Part shown: positions 45,514-54,595 of the stretch, piece by piece | Position numbering within the stretch: position 1 is the first letter of the stretch | Layout of the letters: each line of letters starts with the position of its first letter | Assembly (NCBI RefSeq): GCF_022662375.1 | Contig: NZ_JAKNQL010000001.1 | Span: 124,001 to 188,000, forward strand | From: Pseudomonas sp. CROZ-RG-20F-R04-15 | GTDB taxonomy: Bacteria > Pseudomonadota > Gammaproteobacteria > Pseudomonadales > Pseudomonadaceae | Length of the DNA: 64,000 bases | Reading direction: 5' to 3' | Notes under the pieces: model-generated | Databases searched by the model: none | The model's input: only the letters and a program-made list of their open reading frames with translations | What the model was told of the DNA's origin: nothing | Made by a program: the position numbers and the translations under genes

Positions 45514-46713
45514 ATGACGAGTCGACTGACTCACCTGCTACGGCTGAACGGCTATTTCGGCGTGATGGCCTGGGTGCTCGCGGCGTTGTTGTTCATCAAT
45601 CGCTTGAGCAGCATGGTCAAACTGTTCATGGCGTTGTACCTGCGTCAGGAGCTGGGGCTGGCGATCGAGACGGTGGGCTGGTTGTTGTCGGCGTACGGTG
45701 CGGGTTTGCTGGTCGGTTCGATGCTCGGGGGCTGGCTCAGTGATCATGTGCGCACGGCGCGGCTGACGGCGGCGCTGTTCTTTGTTTCGGTGTGGGTGCT
45801 GATGCTGCTGGGACTGGTGACGCAAGTGCCGTTGCTGGCGGCTTTGCTGTTGCTCAGCGGAACCATCGATGGGGCTATTCGCACGCTGCATCAGCGGCTG
45901 ATCATGGAATATTGCGAGGTGACGCAGCGCTCGCGTGCGCAGGCGTTGAGCCGGGTGGCGCGCAACCTTGGGATGGCGGCCGCTGGTGTGGCGGGCGGGG
46001 TGTTGGCGCAGACTGATTTTCGCTGGGTATTTTTCGGTAGCGCGGCGATGACGTTGCTGGCCTTGCTGTGGTTTGTCCGCACCACGTGGCAGCGTCCGGT
46101 GCTGATCAATGAAGAGTCATCCACAGTCGGCGCCGGTGGTTCGGGTGTGCCGTATCGCGACAAACCCTTCCTCTGGTTGCTGGCAGCGACGGCCGTGCTC
46201 GGCATCGCCTTCGACACGGTCTACAGCACGCTGGGCAACTATCTGCGTGATTACTATCACTTGAGCACCGAAGCCATCGGTTGGCAGTTTGGCCTTAATG
46301 CGTTGTTGGTGATCGCCCTGCAGATTCCGTTGTCGCATTGGGGCGAGCGTTGGGGCATGCGTCGTCAAATGCTGCTCGGCAGTGTGTTGCTGGCCTGCGG
46401 GCTCGGCATGTTGCCGTTCGGCTCCGGGCTGTTTTACGTCTGCCTGTCGACGTTGATCTGGACCCTGGGCGAGGCGTTTTTCATGCCGCCGCTGAATGTG
46501 CTGGCCATGCGCTTTGCCCAGGGTGGTAAAAGCGGTCAGTACTTTGGCCTGTTCTTTATGAGCTGGAGCGCCAGTGCGCTGTTGTCACCGGTACTCAGTG
46601 GCCAGTTGTACGGTCAATTCGGTGGCCACAGTGTGTGGCTGGCGAGTGCGCTGATGGTGTTGATTTCCATACCCTTAACTTGGCAGGCCACGCGATCACG
46701 TGGCGATGCTTAG
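45514..46713 (+). CDS. Major facilitator superfamily transporter
   Basis: A 399-residue inner-membrane protein with about 12 hydrophobic helices, probably a drug/metabolite exporter of the DHA1 type; the substrate is unknown. The loop between helices 2 and 3, GSMLGGWLSDHVRTARLTAAL, matches the MFS signature GxLaDrxGrkxxl with the Asp and Arg in place. The second half repeats it as PLSHWGERWGMRRQMLLG. ATG at 45514 follows a GAGG site. No regulator gene is adjacent; it stands alone between the long repeat and a small secreted-protein gene. Confidence 0.85.
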   Translation: MTSRLTHLLRLNGYFGVMAWVLAALLFINRLSSMVKLFMALYLRQELGLAIETVGWLLSAYGAGLLVGSMLGGWLSDHVRTARLTAALFFVSVWVLMLLGLVTQVPLLAALLLLSGTIDGAIRTLHQRLIMEYCEVTQRSRAQALSRVARNLGMAAAGVAGGVLAQTDFRWVFFGSAAMTLLALLWFVRTTWQRPVLINEESSTVGAGGSGVPYRDKPFLWLLAATAVLGIAFDTVYSTLGNYLRDYYHLSTEAIGWQFGLNALLVIALQIPLSHWGERWGMRRQMLLGSVLLACGLGMLPFGSGLFYVCLSTLIWTLGEAFFMPPLNVLAMRFAQGGKSGQYFGLFFMSWSASALLSPVLSGQLYGQFGGHSVWLASALMVLISIPLTWQATRSRGDA

Positions 46714-46873
46714 CTGTTGCGGCTATGAGCATTATTCGAAAACTGTCTTTCCATGAAGGGCATTTCTGCCCGCTCGTTAGCGTCCTATCTGGTGAACCCG
46801 ATGGATCGGAACTAGATTTCACACAGCGCCAGTCAGGCACGAATGTCTCACCTGAAAAAGGATGGAGTCGGCT

Positions 46874-47131
46874 ATGAAAAGCAGATTGCTACGGGTTTTA
46901 TTGCTGTTGAAAGTGATGGTCATGCTGTCCCTCGGCACCGCGACGGCCTGGGCCGAGTGCGAGGATCACGATTCTCAGGCGTTCAACGGAAAGGTTGGGC
47001 ATAGCGGCTTGATGCTGGCCAAGTCTGAGTCCGAGCCGGGCGATCAGGACCAGGGCGGCAGTAAAGACGATGACGACTCGACCACCGACGAGCCGGACAC
47101 TGATGACGACGACGGCGACAGCCAGACGTAA
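46874..47131 (+). CDS. Small exported acidic (Asp-rich) protein, unknown function
   Basis: An 85-residue protein with a signal peptide (MKSRLLRVLLLLKVMVMLSLGTATAWA, cleavage before ECED). The mature part of about 58 residues ends in a dense Asp/Glu/Ser/Thr tail (KDDDDSTTDEPDTDDDDGDS). No family is recognised. Acidic tails of this type can bind Ca2+ or other cations or be disordered spacers; this is inference. ATG at 46874 has GGAG six bases upstream. The gene is followed at once by a strong terminator, which supports a real, separately transcribed gene. Confidence 0.7.
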   Translation: MKSRLLRVLLLLKVMVMLSLGTATAWAECEDHDSQAFNGKVGHSGLMLAKSESEPGDQDQGGSKDDDDSTTDEPDTDDDDGDSQT

Positions 47132-47145
47132 ATTGCAGGCAAAAG

Positions 47146-47195
47146 AAAACCCCTTCTGTCTCGACTGATGCGCAATCGAGACGGAAAGGGTTTTG
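47146..47195 (+). terminator. Terminator after the acidic-protein gene
   Basis: AAAACCCCTT-CTGTCTCGA pairs with TCGAGACGG-AAAGGGTTTT, a long stem with short loop followed by TTTTG. Confidence 0.88.
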
Positions 47196-47227
47196 TTAAC
47201 ACGTCACTCTGTTTGAAATGCGATCCC

Positions 47228-47317
47228 TGTGGGAGCGAGCTTGCTCGCGAAAGCGGTGTATCAGGCGACATTTATGTTGAATGATCCAACGCCTTCGCGA
47301 GCAAGCTCGCTCCCACA
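47228..47317. repeat. REPIN, GTGGGAGCGAGC type
   Basis: Inverted REP pair between the acidic-protein terminator and the dppF stop (47345). The dpp transcript probably ends at or near it. Confidence 0.95.
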
Positions 47318-47344
47318 GTGTTTTGTATCGCTCTCCAGATTTGC

Positions 47345-48325
47345 TTACGCCGCGCCGTCGAGGAACTGCTCGGCGTAATGGCAAGCCACCTGCCGACTGT
47401 CGAGCTGGCGCAACGCTGGCTCTTCCGTGCTGCACCGCTCGGTCGCATACGGGCAGCGCTTGTGAAAAGCGCAGCCCGGAGGCGGGTTCAGCGGGTTAGG
47501 CAGTTCGCCGACGATCTTGATTTTCGGCTTGTTCGGGTCCGGGTGAATAGTCGGGGTCGCCGACAGCAGCGCCTGGGTGTACGGGTGCAATGGACGCTCG
47601 TAAATGTCGTTTTTCGGACCCAGTTCCACCGGGCGACCGAGGTACATCACCATCACGTCATCGGCCACGTGTTGCACCACCGCGAGGTTGTGCGAGATGA
47701 ACACGTACGCGGTGTTGAACTCTTGTTGCAGATCCATGAACAGGTTGAGTACCTGCGCCTGAATCGACACGTCGAGCGCCGAAGTCGGCTCATCCGCCAC
47801 CAGCACTTTCGGTTGCAGCATCATCGCGCGCGCCAGGGCGATACGCTGACGCTGACCGCCGGAGAACATGTGCGGATAACGCTGGTAGTGCTCAGGGCGC
47901 AAGCCGACCTGCTTCATCATCGCCTGGACTTTTTCGCGACGTTCGGCGGCGGAAAGGTTGGTGTTGATCAGCAGCGGTTCGCCGAGCTGGTCACCGACTT
48001 TCTGCCGTGGGTTCAACGACGCGTACGGGCTTTGGAAGACCATCTGCACGTCTTTGCGCAGTTGCTTGCGTTGTGCCTTGTCGGCGCCGGCGACTTCCTG
48101 GCCGGCGATTTTCAAGGATCCGGACGACGGATCTTCAATTAGCGTCAACGCACGGGCGAGGGTGGATTTGCCGCAGCCCGATTCGCCTACAACAGCGAGG
48201 GTCTTGCCGGCTTCCAGTTCGAACGACACGCCGTTGAGTGCGCGCACGGTCGCGTGGCCCTTGAACAGGCCACGGGAGACTTCGTAGTGACGGGTCAGGT
48301 CGCGGGCGGTAAGTACGACGGCCAT
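47345..48325 (-). CDS. dppF: Dipeptide ABC transporter ATP-binding protein DppF
   Basis: Second ATPase of the dipeptide importer. The 326-residue protein has Walker A GESGCGKSTLARAL, signature FSGGQRQRIALARAM, Walker B VLVADEPTSALDV, and the C-terminal oligopeptide-transporter extension with the Cys-rich segment PPGCAFHKRCPYATERC. ATG at 48325 overlaps the dppD stop (TAATG). It is the last gene of dppBCDF. Confidence 0.95.
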   Translation of the reverse strand: MAVVLTARDLTRHYEVSRGLFKGHATVRALNGVSFELEAGKTLAVVGESGCGKSTLARALTLIEDPSSGSLKIAGQEVAGADKAQRKQLRKDVQMVFQSPYASLNPRQKVGDQLGEPLLINTNLSAAERREKVQAMMKQVGLRPEHYQRYPHMFSGGQRQRIALARAMMLQPKVLVADEPTSALDVSIQAQVLNLFMDLQQEFNTAYVFISHNLAVVQHVADDVMVMYLGRPVELGPKNDIYERPLHPYTQALLSATPTIHPDPNKPKIKIVGELPNPLNPPPGCAFHKRCPYATERCSTEEPALRQLDSRQVACHYAEQFLDGAA

Positions 48326-49293
48326 TACGCCACCTCCTGGTTCAGCGGGAAGAAGCAGCGGGCGAGGCTGTGGCTTTTCGGGTCAAGACCTGGACGCTGC
48401 GCGCGGCAGCTGTCCTGCACGTACGGGCAGCGTGGCGACAGCAGGCAACCCTGCGGGCGGTCGTAGCGGCCCGGTACGATGCCCGGCAGGGTCGACAGGC
48501 GTGCGGCGCCGAGGCTGTGCTCGGGAATCGCCTTGAGCAGCGCTTCGCTGTACGGGTGCGCCGGGACGTCGAACAGCTGCGGCACCTGGCCGACTTCAAC
48601 GGCTTGCCCGGCGTACATCACGCAGACGCGCTGGGCAGTTTCGGCCACGACCGCGAGGTCGTGAGTGATCAGCACCAGGCCCATGTTCTGTTCTTTCTGC
48701 AACGCCAGCAGCAGCTCCATGATCTGCGCCTGAATCGTCACGTCCAAAGCAGTGGTCGGTTCGTCGGCGATCAGCAGTTTCGGCTCGCCGGCAATCGCCA
48801 TGGCGATCGCAACACGCTGGCTCATACCGCCGGAGAGTTGGTGCGGGTAGGCGTCCATACGGCTGGCGGCGCCGGGGATTTCGACTTTTTCCAGCAGTTC
48901 GATCGCACGTTTGCGCGCTTGCTTGCCGGACATCTTCAGGTGCAGACGCAGCACTTCTTCGATCTGGAAACCGACGGTGTAGCTCGGGTTCAGCGCGGTC
49001 ATCGGGTCCTGAAAGACCATCGACAGGTCTTTGCCGACAATTTGCCGACGCTGACGATTACTCAGCTTGAGCATGTCTTTGCCGTCAAAGCTGAGCGAGT
49101 CGGCGGTGACGATGCCGGGATGCTCGATCAGACCCATCAGCGCCATCATGGTCACGGATTTACCCGAACCTGACTCGCCAACGATGGCCAGCACTTCGCC
49201 TTTGTCGACTTTCAAATCGAGGCCGTCGACCACCGGGGTCGCGGTCTTGTCGCCGAAGCGAACGTTGAGATTCTTGATTTCTAGCAGTGACAT
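48325..49293 (-). CDS. dppD: Dipeptide ABC transporter ATP-binding protein DppD
   Basis: First ATPase of the dipeptide importer. ATG at 49293 ([16 protein letters not shown]) follows GGAG and gives 322 residues. Walker A is [14 protein letters not shown], signature [14 protein letters not shown], Walker [14 protein letters not shown]. The C-terminal extension has [14 protein letters not shown], a Cys cluster typical of Dpp/Opp ATPases. It starts 10 bases after dppC and overlaps dppF by one base. Confidence 0.95.
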   Translation of the reverse strand: MSLLEIKNLNVRFGDKTATPVVDGLDLKVDKGEVLAIVGESGSGKSVTMMALMGLIEHPGIVTADSLSFDGKDMLKLSNRQRRQIVGKDLSMVFQDPMTALNPSYTVGFQIEEVLRLHLKMSGKQARKRAIELLEKVEIPGAASRMDAYPHQLSGGMSQRVAIAMAIAGEPKLLIADEPTTALDVTIQAQIMELLLALQKEQNMGLVLITHDLAVVAETAQRVCVMYAGQAVEVGQVPQLFDVPAHPYSEALLKAIPEHSLGAARLSTLPGIVPGRYDRPQGCLLSPRCPYVQDSCRAQRPGLDPKSHSLARCFFPLNQEVA

Positions 49294-49303
49294 GGGAATC
49301 TCC

Positions 49304-50230
49304 TCAGGCGGCGTTCTTGAGTTTCGGGTCCAGCGCATCGCGCAGACCGTCGCCCATCAAGTTGATTGCCAGCACGCTGAGCAAAATGGTCAAACCAGGC
49401 AGGCTCACCACCCACCAGGCGCGTTCGATGTAGTCGCGGGCCGAAGCGAGCATGGTGCCCCACTCAGGGGTTGGCGGTTGTACGCCAAGGCCGAGGAAGC
49501 CCAGTGCGGCGGCATCGAGAATCGCCGAGGAGAAACTCAAGGTCGCTTGAACGATCAGCGGCGCCATGCAGTTCGGCAGCACGGTGATGAACATCAGACG
49601 TGGCAGACCGGCACCGGCCAGGCGCGCGGCGGTCACGTAGTCGCGGTTCAGTTCGCCCATCACGGCCGCGCGGGTCAGACGCACGTAGGACGGCAGCGAT
49701 ACCACAGCAATGGCGATCACGGTGTTGATCAGGCCAGGGCCGAGGATGGCGACGATCGCCACAGCCAGCAGCAGCGACGGCAGGGCCAGCATGATGTCCA
49801 TCAGACGCATGATGGTCGGGCCGATCATCTTCGGGAAGAAACCGGCGAACAGTCCGAGCAGGATCCCCGGAATCAGCGACATGACGACCGACGACAAACC
49901 GATCAGCAGCGACAGACGCGAGCCCTGGATCAGCCGCGACAGCAGGTCACGACCGAGCTCATCGGTGCCGAGCAGGAACTGCATCTGCCCGCCTTCGAGC
50001 CACGCCGGCGGCGTCAGCAGGAAGTCACGGTATTGCTCGCTCGGGTTGTGCGGTGCGACCCAAGGGGCGAACAGCGCGCAGAAAATCACCAGCAACATGA
50101 ACAGCAGGCCGGCAACCGCGCCTTTGTTCTTGGAGAAGGCTTGCCAGAATTCTTTGTACGGAGACGGGTACAGCAGGCTCTGATCCGCGTTTGGGGCGGA
50201 CGTGGCTACTGAGGATGTTGGAGTGCTCAT
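49304..50230 (-). CDS. dppC: Dipeptide ABC transporter permease DppC
   Basis: Inner-membrane permease. The 308-residue protein has an N-terminal cytoplasmic stretch, a first helix ([22 protein letters not shown]), the conserved [10 protein letters not shown] and [21 protein letters not shown], five further helices, and the EAA coupling loop [29 protein letters not shown] at 50230 ([14 protein letters not shown]) is chosen; the upstream frame runs into dppB's end. It begins 10 bases after dppB. Confidence 0.95.
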   Translation of the reverse strand: MSTPTSSVATSAPNADQSLLYPSPYKEFWQAFSKNKGAVAGLLFMLLVIFCALFAPWVAPHNPSEQYRDFLLTPPAWLEGGQMQFLLGTDELGRDLLSRLIQGSRLSLLIGLSSVVMSLIPGILLGLFAGFFPKMIGPTIMRLMDIMLALPSLLLAVAIVAILGPGLINTVIAIAVVSLPSYVRLTRAAVMGELNRDYVTAARLAGAGLPRLMFITVLPNCMAPLIVQATLSFSSAILDAAALGFLGLGVQPPTPEWGTMLASARDYIERAWWVVSLPGLTILLSVLAINLMGDGLRDALDPKLKNAA

Positions 50231-50240
50231 GGTATGGACC

Positions 50241-51251
50241 TCAGCGCTGATGACGGATGCGTGGGTTGGCAAAGCCGTAGAGGATGTCCACTACGAAGTT
50301 GACCAGAATCACCAGGCAGGCGATTAACAGGATGCCGTTTTGCACAACCGGATAGTCCCGGGCGCCGATGGCTTCGATCAGCCATTTACCGATGCCGGGC
50401 CAGGAGAAGATGGTTTCGGTCAGGACCGCACCGGCCAGCAGGGTGCCGACTTGCAGGCCGACCACGGTCAGTACCGGAATCAGCGCGTTACGCAGACCGT
50501 GGACGAACACCACGCGCGATGGCGACAGGCCTTTGGCCTTGGCGGTGCGGATGTAGTCTTCGCGCAGCACTTCGAGCATCGACGAACGGGTCATCCGCGC
50601 GATCACCGCCAGCGGAATGGTACCGAGGACGATGGCCGGCAGAATCAGGTGATGCAGCGCATCGAAGAAGGCACCGACGTCATCGGCCAGCAGCGTGTCG
50701 ATCAGCATGAAACCGGTGCGCGGCTCGATGTCGTAGAGTAGGTCGATCCGCCCGGAAACCGGCGTCCAGCCGAGGCTCACCGAGAAGAACATGATCAGGA
50801 TCAGGCCCCACCAGAAGATCGGCATCGAATACCCCGCGAGGGAGATGCCCATCACCCCGTGGTCGAACAGCGATCCTCGCTTGAGTGCCGCGATCACCCC
50901 GGCCAGAAGCCCGAGAATGCCGGCGAACAGCAGGGCGGCCATGGACAGTTCCAGGGTCGCCGGGAAGAGAGAGGTGAACTCGGTCCATACGCTCTCACGC
51001 GTACGCAGGGATTCGCCGAGATCGCCTTGAGCCAGTTTGCCGATGTAGTCCAGATACTGGGCATACAACGGCTTGTTCAGACCTAGGCGTTCCATTGCCT
51101 GAGCGTGCATTTCGGGGTCGACCCGACGTTCGCCCATCATCACTTCCACGGGGTCGCCCGGAATCATGCGAATCAACGCGAAAGTCAGCAAGGTGATGCC
51201 GAAAAACGTGGGGATCAATAACCCCAGTCGGCGGGCAATAAAACTAAACAT
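50241..51251 (-). CDS. dppB: Dipeptide ABC transporter permease DppB
   Basis: Inner-membrane permease pairing with DppC. The 336-residue protein starts MFSFIARRLGLLIPTFFGITLLTFALIRMIPGDPVE, the classic DppB/OppB N-terminus. It has the EAA loop REDYIRTAKAKGLSPSRVVFVHGLRNALIPVLTV and six hydrophobic helices. It follows dppA4 after a 73-base gap containing a strong hairpin. Confidence 0.95.
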   Translation of the reverse strand: MFSFIARRLGLLIPTFFGITLLTFALIRMIPGDPVEVMMGERRVDPEMHAQAMERLGLNKPLYAQYLDYIGKLAQGDLGESLRTRESVWTEFTSLFPATLELSMAALLFAGILGLLAGVIAALKRGSLFDHGVMGISLAGYSMPIFWWGLILIMFFSVSLGWTPVSGRIDLLYDIEPRTGFMLIDTLLADDVGAFFDALHHLILPAIVLGTIPLAVIARMTRSSMLEVLREDYIRTAKAKGLSPSRVVFVHGLRNALIPVLTVVGLQVGTLLAGAVLTETIFSWPGIGKWLIEAIGARDYPVVQNGILLIACLVILVNFVVDILYGFANPRIRHQR

Positions 51252-51286
51252 CGTGTGTGGTACCTCATCAGCCGGTTAGGCGTGCC

Positions 51287-51316
51287 CGGCGTCCCTGAGG
51301 TCAGGGACGCCGGGAG
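51287..51316 (-). promoter_or_regulatory. Intercistronic hairpin between the dppA4-type gene and dppB
   Basis: CCCGGCGTCCCTGA pairs with TCAGGGACGCCGGG almost without loop, and there is no T run on the minus strand. This is not a standard terminator; such stems commonly protect the abundant binding-protein mRNA from 3' decay. Confidence 0.65.
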
Positions 51317-51324
51317 TTTCTTAT

Positions 51325-52920
51325 CTACTTCACCTGGGTGGTGGCGAAGTTATTAGTGGTGAGAGGGCTGATGTGATAGCCCTCTACATTGTTGCGCATT
51401 GCGGTAAACATCCTGGTGTGGGCCATGCTGATCCATGGCTGATCCTGATTAAACAGCACTTGCGCCTGTTCGTAGAGCTTGGCGCGTTCGGCCGGATCTA
51501 CTTTAGCCCGTGCTTCATCCAGCAGTGACTGGAATTTCTCGTTGCACCAGCGAGCGTAGTTTTCGCCGTTCTTGGCCGCTTCACAACTGAGCATAGGCGT
51601 CAGGAAGTTATCCGGGTCGCCGTTGTCGCCCGCCCATCCGGCCGAAACCATGTCGTGCTCGCCAGCCTTGGCGCGTTTGAGCATTTCGCCCCATTCCATC
51701 ACGCGGATGTCGATCTTGATCCCGACTTTCGCCAGGTCAGCCTGCATCATCTGCGCGCCGAGCATCGGATTCGGGTTGGTCGGGCCGCCGCCGTTGCGGG
51801 TAAACAGGGTAAACACGGTGCCCTCCGGAACCCCGGCTTCCTTGAGCAGGGCGCGGGCCTTGTCGAGGTCACGTGGCGGGTTCTTCAGGTCGTGGTTGTA
51901 GCCCAGCAGCGTGTCCGGGTACGGGTTGACCGCGACGGTCGCATTGCCCGGGCCAAACAGCGCGTTGACGTAGGCCGCTTTGTCGAAGGCAATATCGATC
52001 GCCTTACGCACGCGCACGTCGCTCATGTACTTGTGCTGGGTGTTCATGGCGATATACGAAACGGTCATCGCGTTCAGCTCATCGACCTTGAGCTTGGCGT
52101 CTTTCTTGATGCTCGGGATGTCATCCGGCTTCGGATACAGCGCGATCTGGCACTCGTTGGCCTTGAGCTTCTGCAGGCGCACGTTGTTGTCAGTGGCGAT
52201 CGCCAGAATCAGCGCGTCGGCCGGTGGCTTGCCACGGAAGTAATCCGGGTTGGCCTTGAAACGTACCTGCGCATCCTTGGCATAACGCTGGAAGATGAAC
52301 GGACCAGTGCCGACCGGCTTGTTATTGAGATCGCCGGTCTTGTTGGCCTTCAGCAACTGATCGGCGTACTCGGCGGAATAGATGGCGGTGAACGGCATCG
52401 CGACGTCGGCCAGGAACGGCGCTTCGCGGCGGGTCAGGGTGAACTTGACCGTTTGGTCATCGACTTTTTCGACGCTTTTGAGCAGTTCCTTGAAGCCCAT
52501 GCTTTCAAAGTACGGGAAGCCCACGCTCGACAGTTTGTGCCACGGGTGATTCGGGTCCAGCTGACGCTGGAAGCTCCAGACCACGTCGTCGGCGTTCATG
52601 TCGCGGGTCGGCTTGAAATATTCGGTGGTGTGAAACTTGACGCCTTTGCGCAGGTGGAACGTGTACGTCAGACCGTCTTCGCTGATTTCCCAGGTATCTG
52701 CCAGGGCCGGAACGATTTCCGTCGTGCCAGGCTTGAAGTCCACCAAGCGGTTGAAGATGGTTTCGGCCACAGCGTCCGCCGTGACTGCAGTTGTGTACTG
52801 GACCATATCGAAGCCTTCCGGACTGGCTTCGGTGCAGACCACCAAGGGTTTGGCCGAGACGCCAACAGCGACACTCAGCAACGCAGCCGCGATGGCCGCA
52901 CGTAGGGGAAGCATTTTCAT
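51325..52920 (-). CDS. dppA4: Dipeptide-binding periplasmic protein, DppA4 position
   Basis: Periplasmic peptide-binding protein of the SBP_bac_5 family that feeds the DppBCDF importer. The 531-residue product has a signal peptide (MKMLPLRAAIAAALLSVAVGVSA) and family motifs VVCTEASPEGFD, YTFHLRKGVKFHTTEYFKPTRDMNADDVVWSF and GWAGDNGDPDNFLTPMLSC. ATG at 52920 follows AGAGGGT. Unlike the other three paralogues it has PEGFDMVQ instead of PAGFD and a Val-Val-Cys core, so it is the most divergent copy. It is the one cotranscribed with dppBCDF. Confidence 0.93.
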   Translation of the reverse strand: MKMLPLRAAIAAALLSVAVGVSAKPLVVCTEASPEGFDMVQYTTAVTADAVAETIFNRLVDFKPGTTEIVPALADTWEISEDGLTYTFHLRKGVKFHTTEYFKPTRDMNADDVVWSFQRQLDPNHPWHKLSSVGFPYFESMGFKELLKSVEKVDDQTVKFTLTRREAPFLADVAMPFTAIYSAEYADQLLKANKTGDLNNKPVGTGPFIFQRYAKDAQVRFKANPDYFRGKPPADALILAIATDNNVRLQKLKANECQIALYPKPDDIPSIKKDAKLKVDELNAMTVSYIAMNTQHKYMSDVRVRKAIDIAFDKAAYVNALFGPGNATVAVNPYPDTLLGYNHDLKNPPRDLDKARALLKEAGVPEGTVFTLFTRNGGGPTNPNPMLGAQMMQADLAKVGIKIDIRVMEWGEMLKRAKAGEHDMVSAGWAGDNGDPDNFLTPMLSCEAAKNGENYARWCNEKFQSLLDEARAKVDPAERAKLYEQAQVLFNQDQPWISMAHTRMFTAMRNNVEGYHISPLTTNNFATTQVK

Positions 52921-52945
52921 CGATAACCCTCTGCAATCGGTTGAA

Positions 52946-52990
52946 GACAAAAAACCGAACGGCCGACTCATCATGAGTCAGCCGTCGGTT
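52946..52990 (-). terminator. Terminator downstream of opdP-like porin gene
   Basis: On the minus strand, CCGACGGCTGACTCAT pairs with ATGAGTCGGCCGTTCGG (one bulge) and is followed by TTTTTTG. It lies between the porin gene and the dppA4-type gene, so these are at least partly separate transcripts. Confidence 0.8.
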
Positions 52991-52998
52991 GGCGTTTT

Positions 52999-54420
52999 TT
53001 ACAGGATGTTGAATGGAATCGTGGTCACGAGACGGAACTCGTTGATGTTGCCGTCAGCCTGATGCTCGCTGGCGCGGTGCGTGGTGTACGTCGCACGAAT
53101 TGCGGTGGCTTTGAGCGGACCGCTCTGCACGGCGTAGGAAGCACCGATGCCATATTCGTAGTGAGTTTCGCCGTCCATCAGGCTCAGGTCGCCGCGCTTG
53201 GCGCCCGGGTCGGTGTAGGCGGTGCCACGGTAGTGAGTACCGTCAATGCCCCAGCCGCGCGCCTGGTAGATGTTGAACTTCAGGCCAGGTACGCCGTATT
53301 CGGCCATGTTGATGCCGTAGGCGATCTGGAAGGATTTCTCGTTCGGGCCGTTGAAGTCCGACAGCAGGGAGTTGGCCAGGTAGATGCCGTTGGTTTCATG
53401 CAGGTAGTCGAAGTACGTGTCGCCATTCACTTCCTGGTACGAGAAGGTCAGGCTATGTGCCTGGTGAGCCAGACCCAGCGACAGCGAGTAGGTATCGTTG
53501 TCGATCTCGCCCATCAGCTTTTTGCCTTCATCGACGGTCTTGTAGTAGTTCAGACCGGTGGTCAGGCTCAGCACCTGGCTGTCACCCAGTTCGTGGGTGG
53601 CGCCGAAGTAGTATTGGTTCCAGAAGTCTTCGACGTTGGAGCCGTACAGGCTGGTTTTCAGACTTTTGAACGGCTGGTAGTTGACGCCAGCGATGTAGAC
53701 CTTGTCGGTCTCCACGCCAGTGGCCGAGTACTCGGTGCGGAATTTCGACAGGCTCTGCTCGGTACGTGGCGAAACGCGGTCGAAGCCACCCAGGTCAAAC
53801 GAAATGTTGTTGAGCTCTTCGCTGTGCAGGGTAATACCCTCAAAGCTCGAAGGCAGCGGACGGTTGCCGATGACGTCGACGATCGGGGTGCTGAAGTTCT
53901 GACGACCGGCGGTCAGCGTGGTGTTGGAAACGCGCAGTTTGACGTTGGCCAGACCCAGTTTGCTCCACTGGTCGACAGCGTCGCCATCGGAGTGCGCCAG
54001 GGTACGGTTGGATCCGCCGGCGATGTCCTTGCGGTCACGGTCCAGCACGATAGCGTTGTAAGCGGCGACTTCAGTGCTGACGCCAACGGTGCCTTGGGTG
54101 AAGCCCGAGGTGTAGTTGACGATGGTGCCTTGCACCCAGTTGATCCGACGCGGGGTCGCGGTCTTGACCACTGGCGAGGTGTTCTTGTCGCTGTTTTTCA
54201 CGTAGCTGAAAGTGTCGTCACGACGTTTCAGTTCATTGGCGTACCAGTTACGGGTTGTGCCGCCCAGGCTTTGTCCATCGATAAAGCCTTTGGCCTCGCT
54301 TTGGGCGCTACTGCCGGCCAACGTGGTAGGGACGAACTCCTGACTTGCAGGTTCTGCGTACGCCGTGGCGGTTATGCTGCTGATGGCCAGGGCCAGTATC
54401 GCGGTGCTGCTCAGTTTCAT
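52999..54420 (-). CDS. opdP: OprD-family porin, OpdP-like
   Basis: Outer-membrane channel that, by family and position (PA4501 in P. aeruginosa), probably passes dipeptides such as Gly-Glu and carbapenems. The 473-residue protein has a signal peptide (MKLSSTAILALAISSITATAYA) and the OprD core FIDGQSLGGTTRNWYANEL, GTIVNYTSGFTQGTVGVSTEV, TAGRQNFSTPIVDV and the C-terminal VTTIPFNIL. Position between two binding-protein genes makes an outer-to-inner membrane dipeptide uptake route. A PurR-like palindrome lies about 80 bases upstream. Confidence 0.92.
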   Translation of the reverse strand: MKLSSTAILALAISSITATAYAEPASQEFVPTTLAGSSAQSEAKGFIDGQSLGGTTRNWYANELKRRDDTFSYVKNSDKNTSPVVKTATPRRINWVQGTIVNYTSGFTQGTVGVSTEVAAYNAIVLDRDRKDIAGGSNRTLAHSDGDAVDQWSKLGLANVKLRVSNTTLTAGRQNFSTPIVDVIGNRPLPSSFEGITLHSEELNNISFDLGGFDRVSPRTEQSLSKFRTEYSATGVETDKVYIAGVNYQPFKSLKTSLYGSNVEDFWNQYYFGATHELGDSQVLSLTTGLNYYKTVDEGKKLMGEIDNDTYSLSLGLAHQAHSLTFSYQEVNGDTYFDYLHETNGIYLANSLLSDFNGPNEKSFQIAYGINMAEYGVPGLKFNIYQARGWGIDGTHYRGTAYTDPGAKRGDLSLMDGETHYEYGIGASYAVQSGPLKATAIRATYTTHRASEHQADGNINEFRLVTTIPFNIL

Positions 54421-54499
54421 GGGTGAAGCTCCTTTACTTTCTTTTTATGCCGGCTTTTTTTGGTATGCCGGTTATTGGTTTAGAACTCATTCACACATC

Positions 54500-54511
54500 G
54501 CAAACGTTTGC
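54500..54511. promoter_or_regulatory. GCAAACGTTTGC palindrome upstream of the porin gene
   Basis: Perfect 12-base palindrome 80 bases upstream of the opdP-like start. It is the core of operators bound by LacI/GalR-family regulators, such as the E. coli PurR box (ACGCAAACGTTTGCGT). The cognate regulator is unknown. Confidence 0.45.
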
Positions 54512-54595
54512 AAAAGGCCGGATTGGCGAATTTCGGCAAAGCGCTTGCGTGAGGGGCTAGACAGCGCCCCCCAGCGTTGCGGCTAATCGTCTGGT

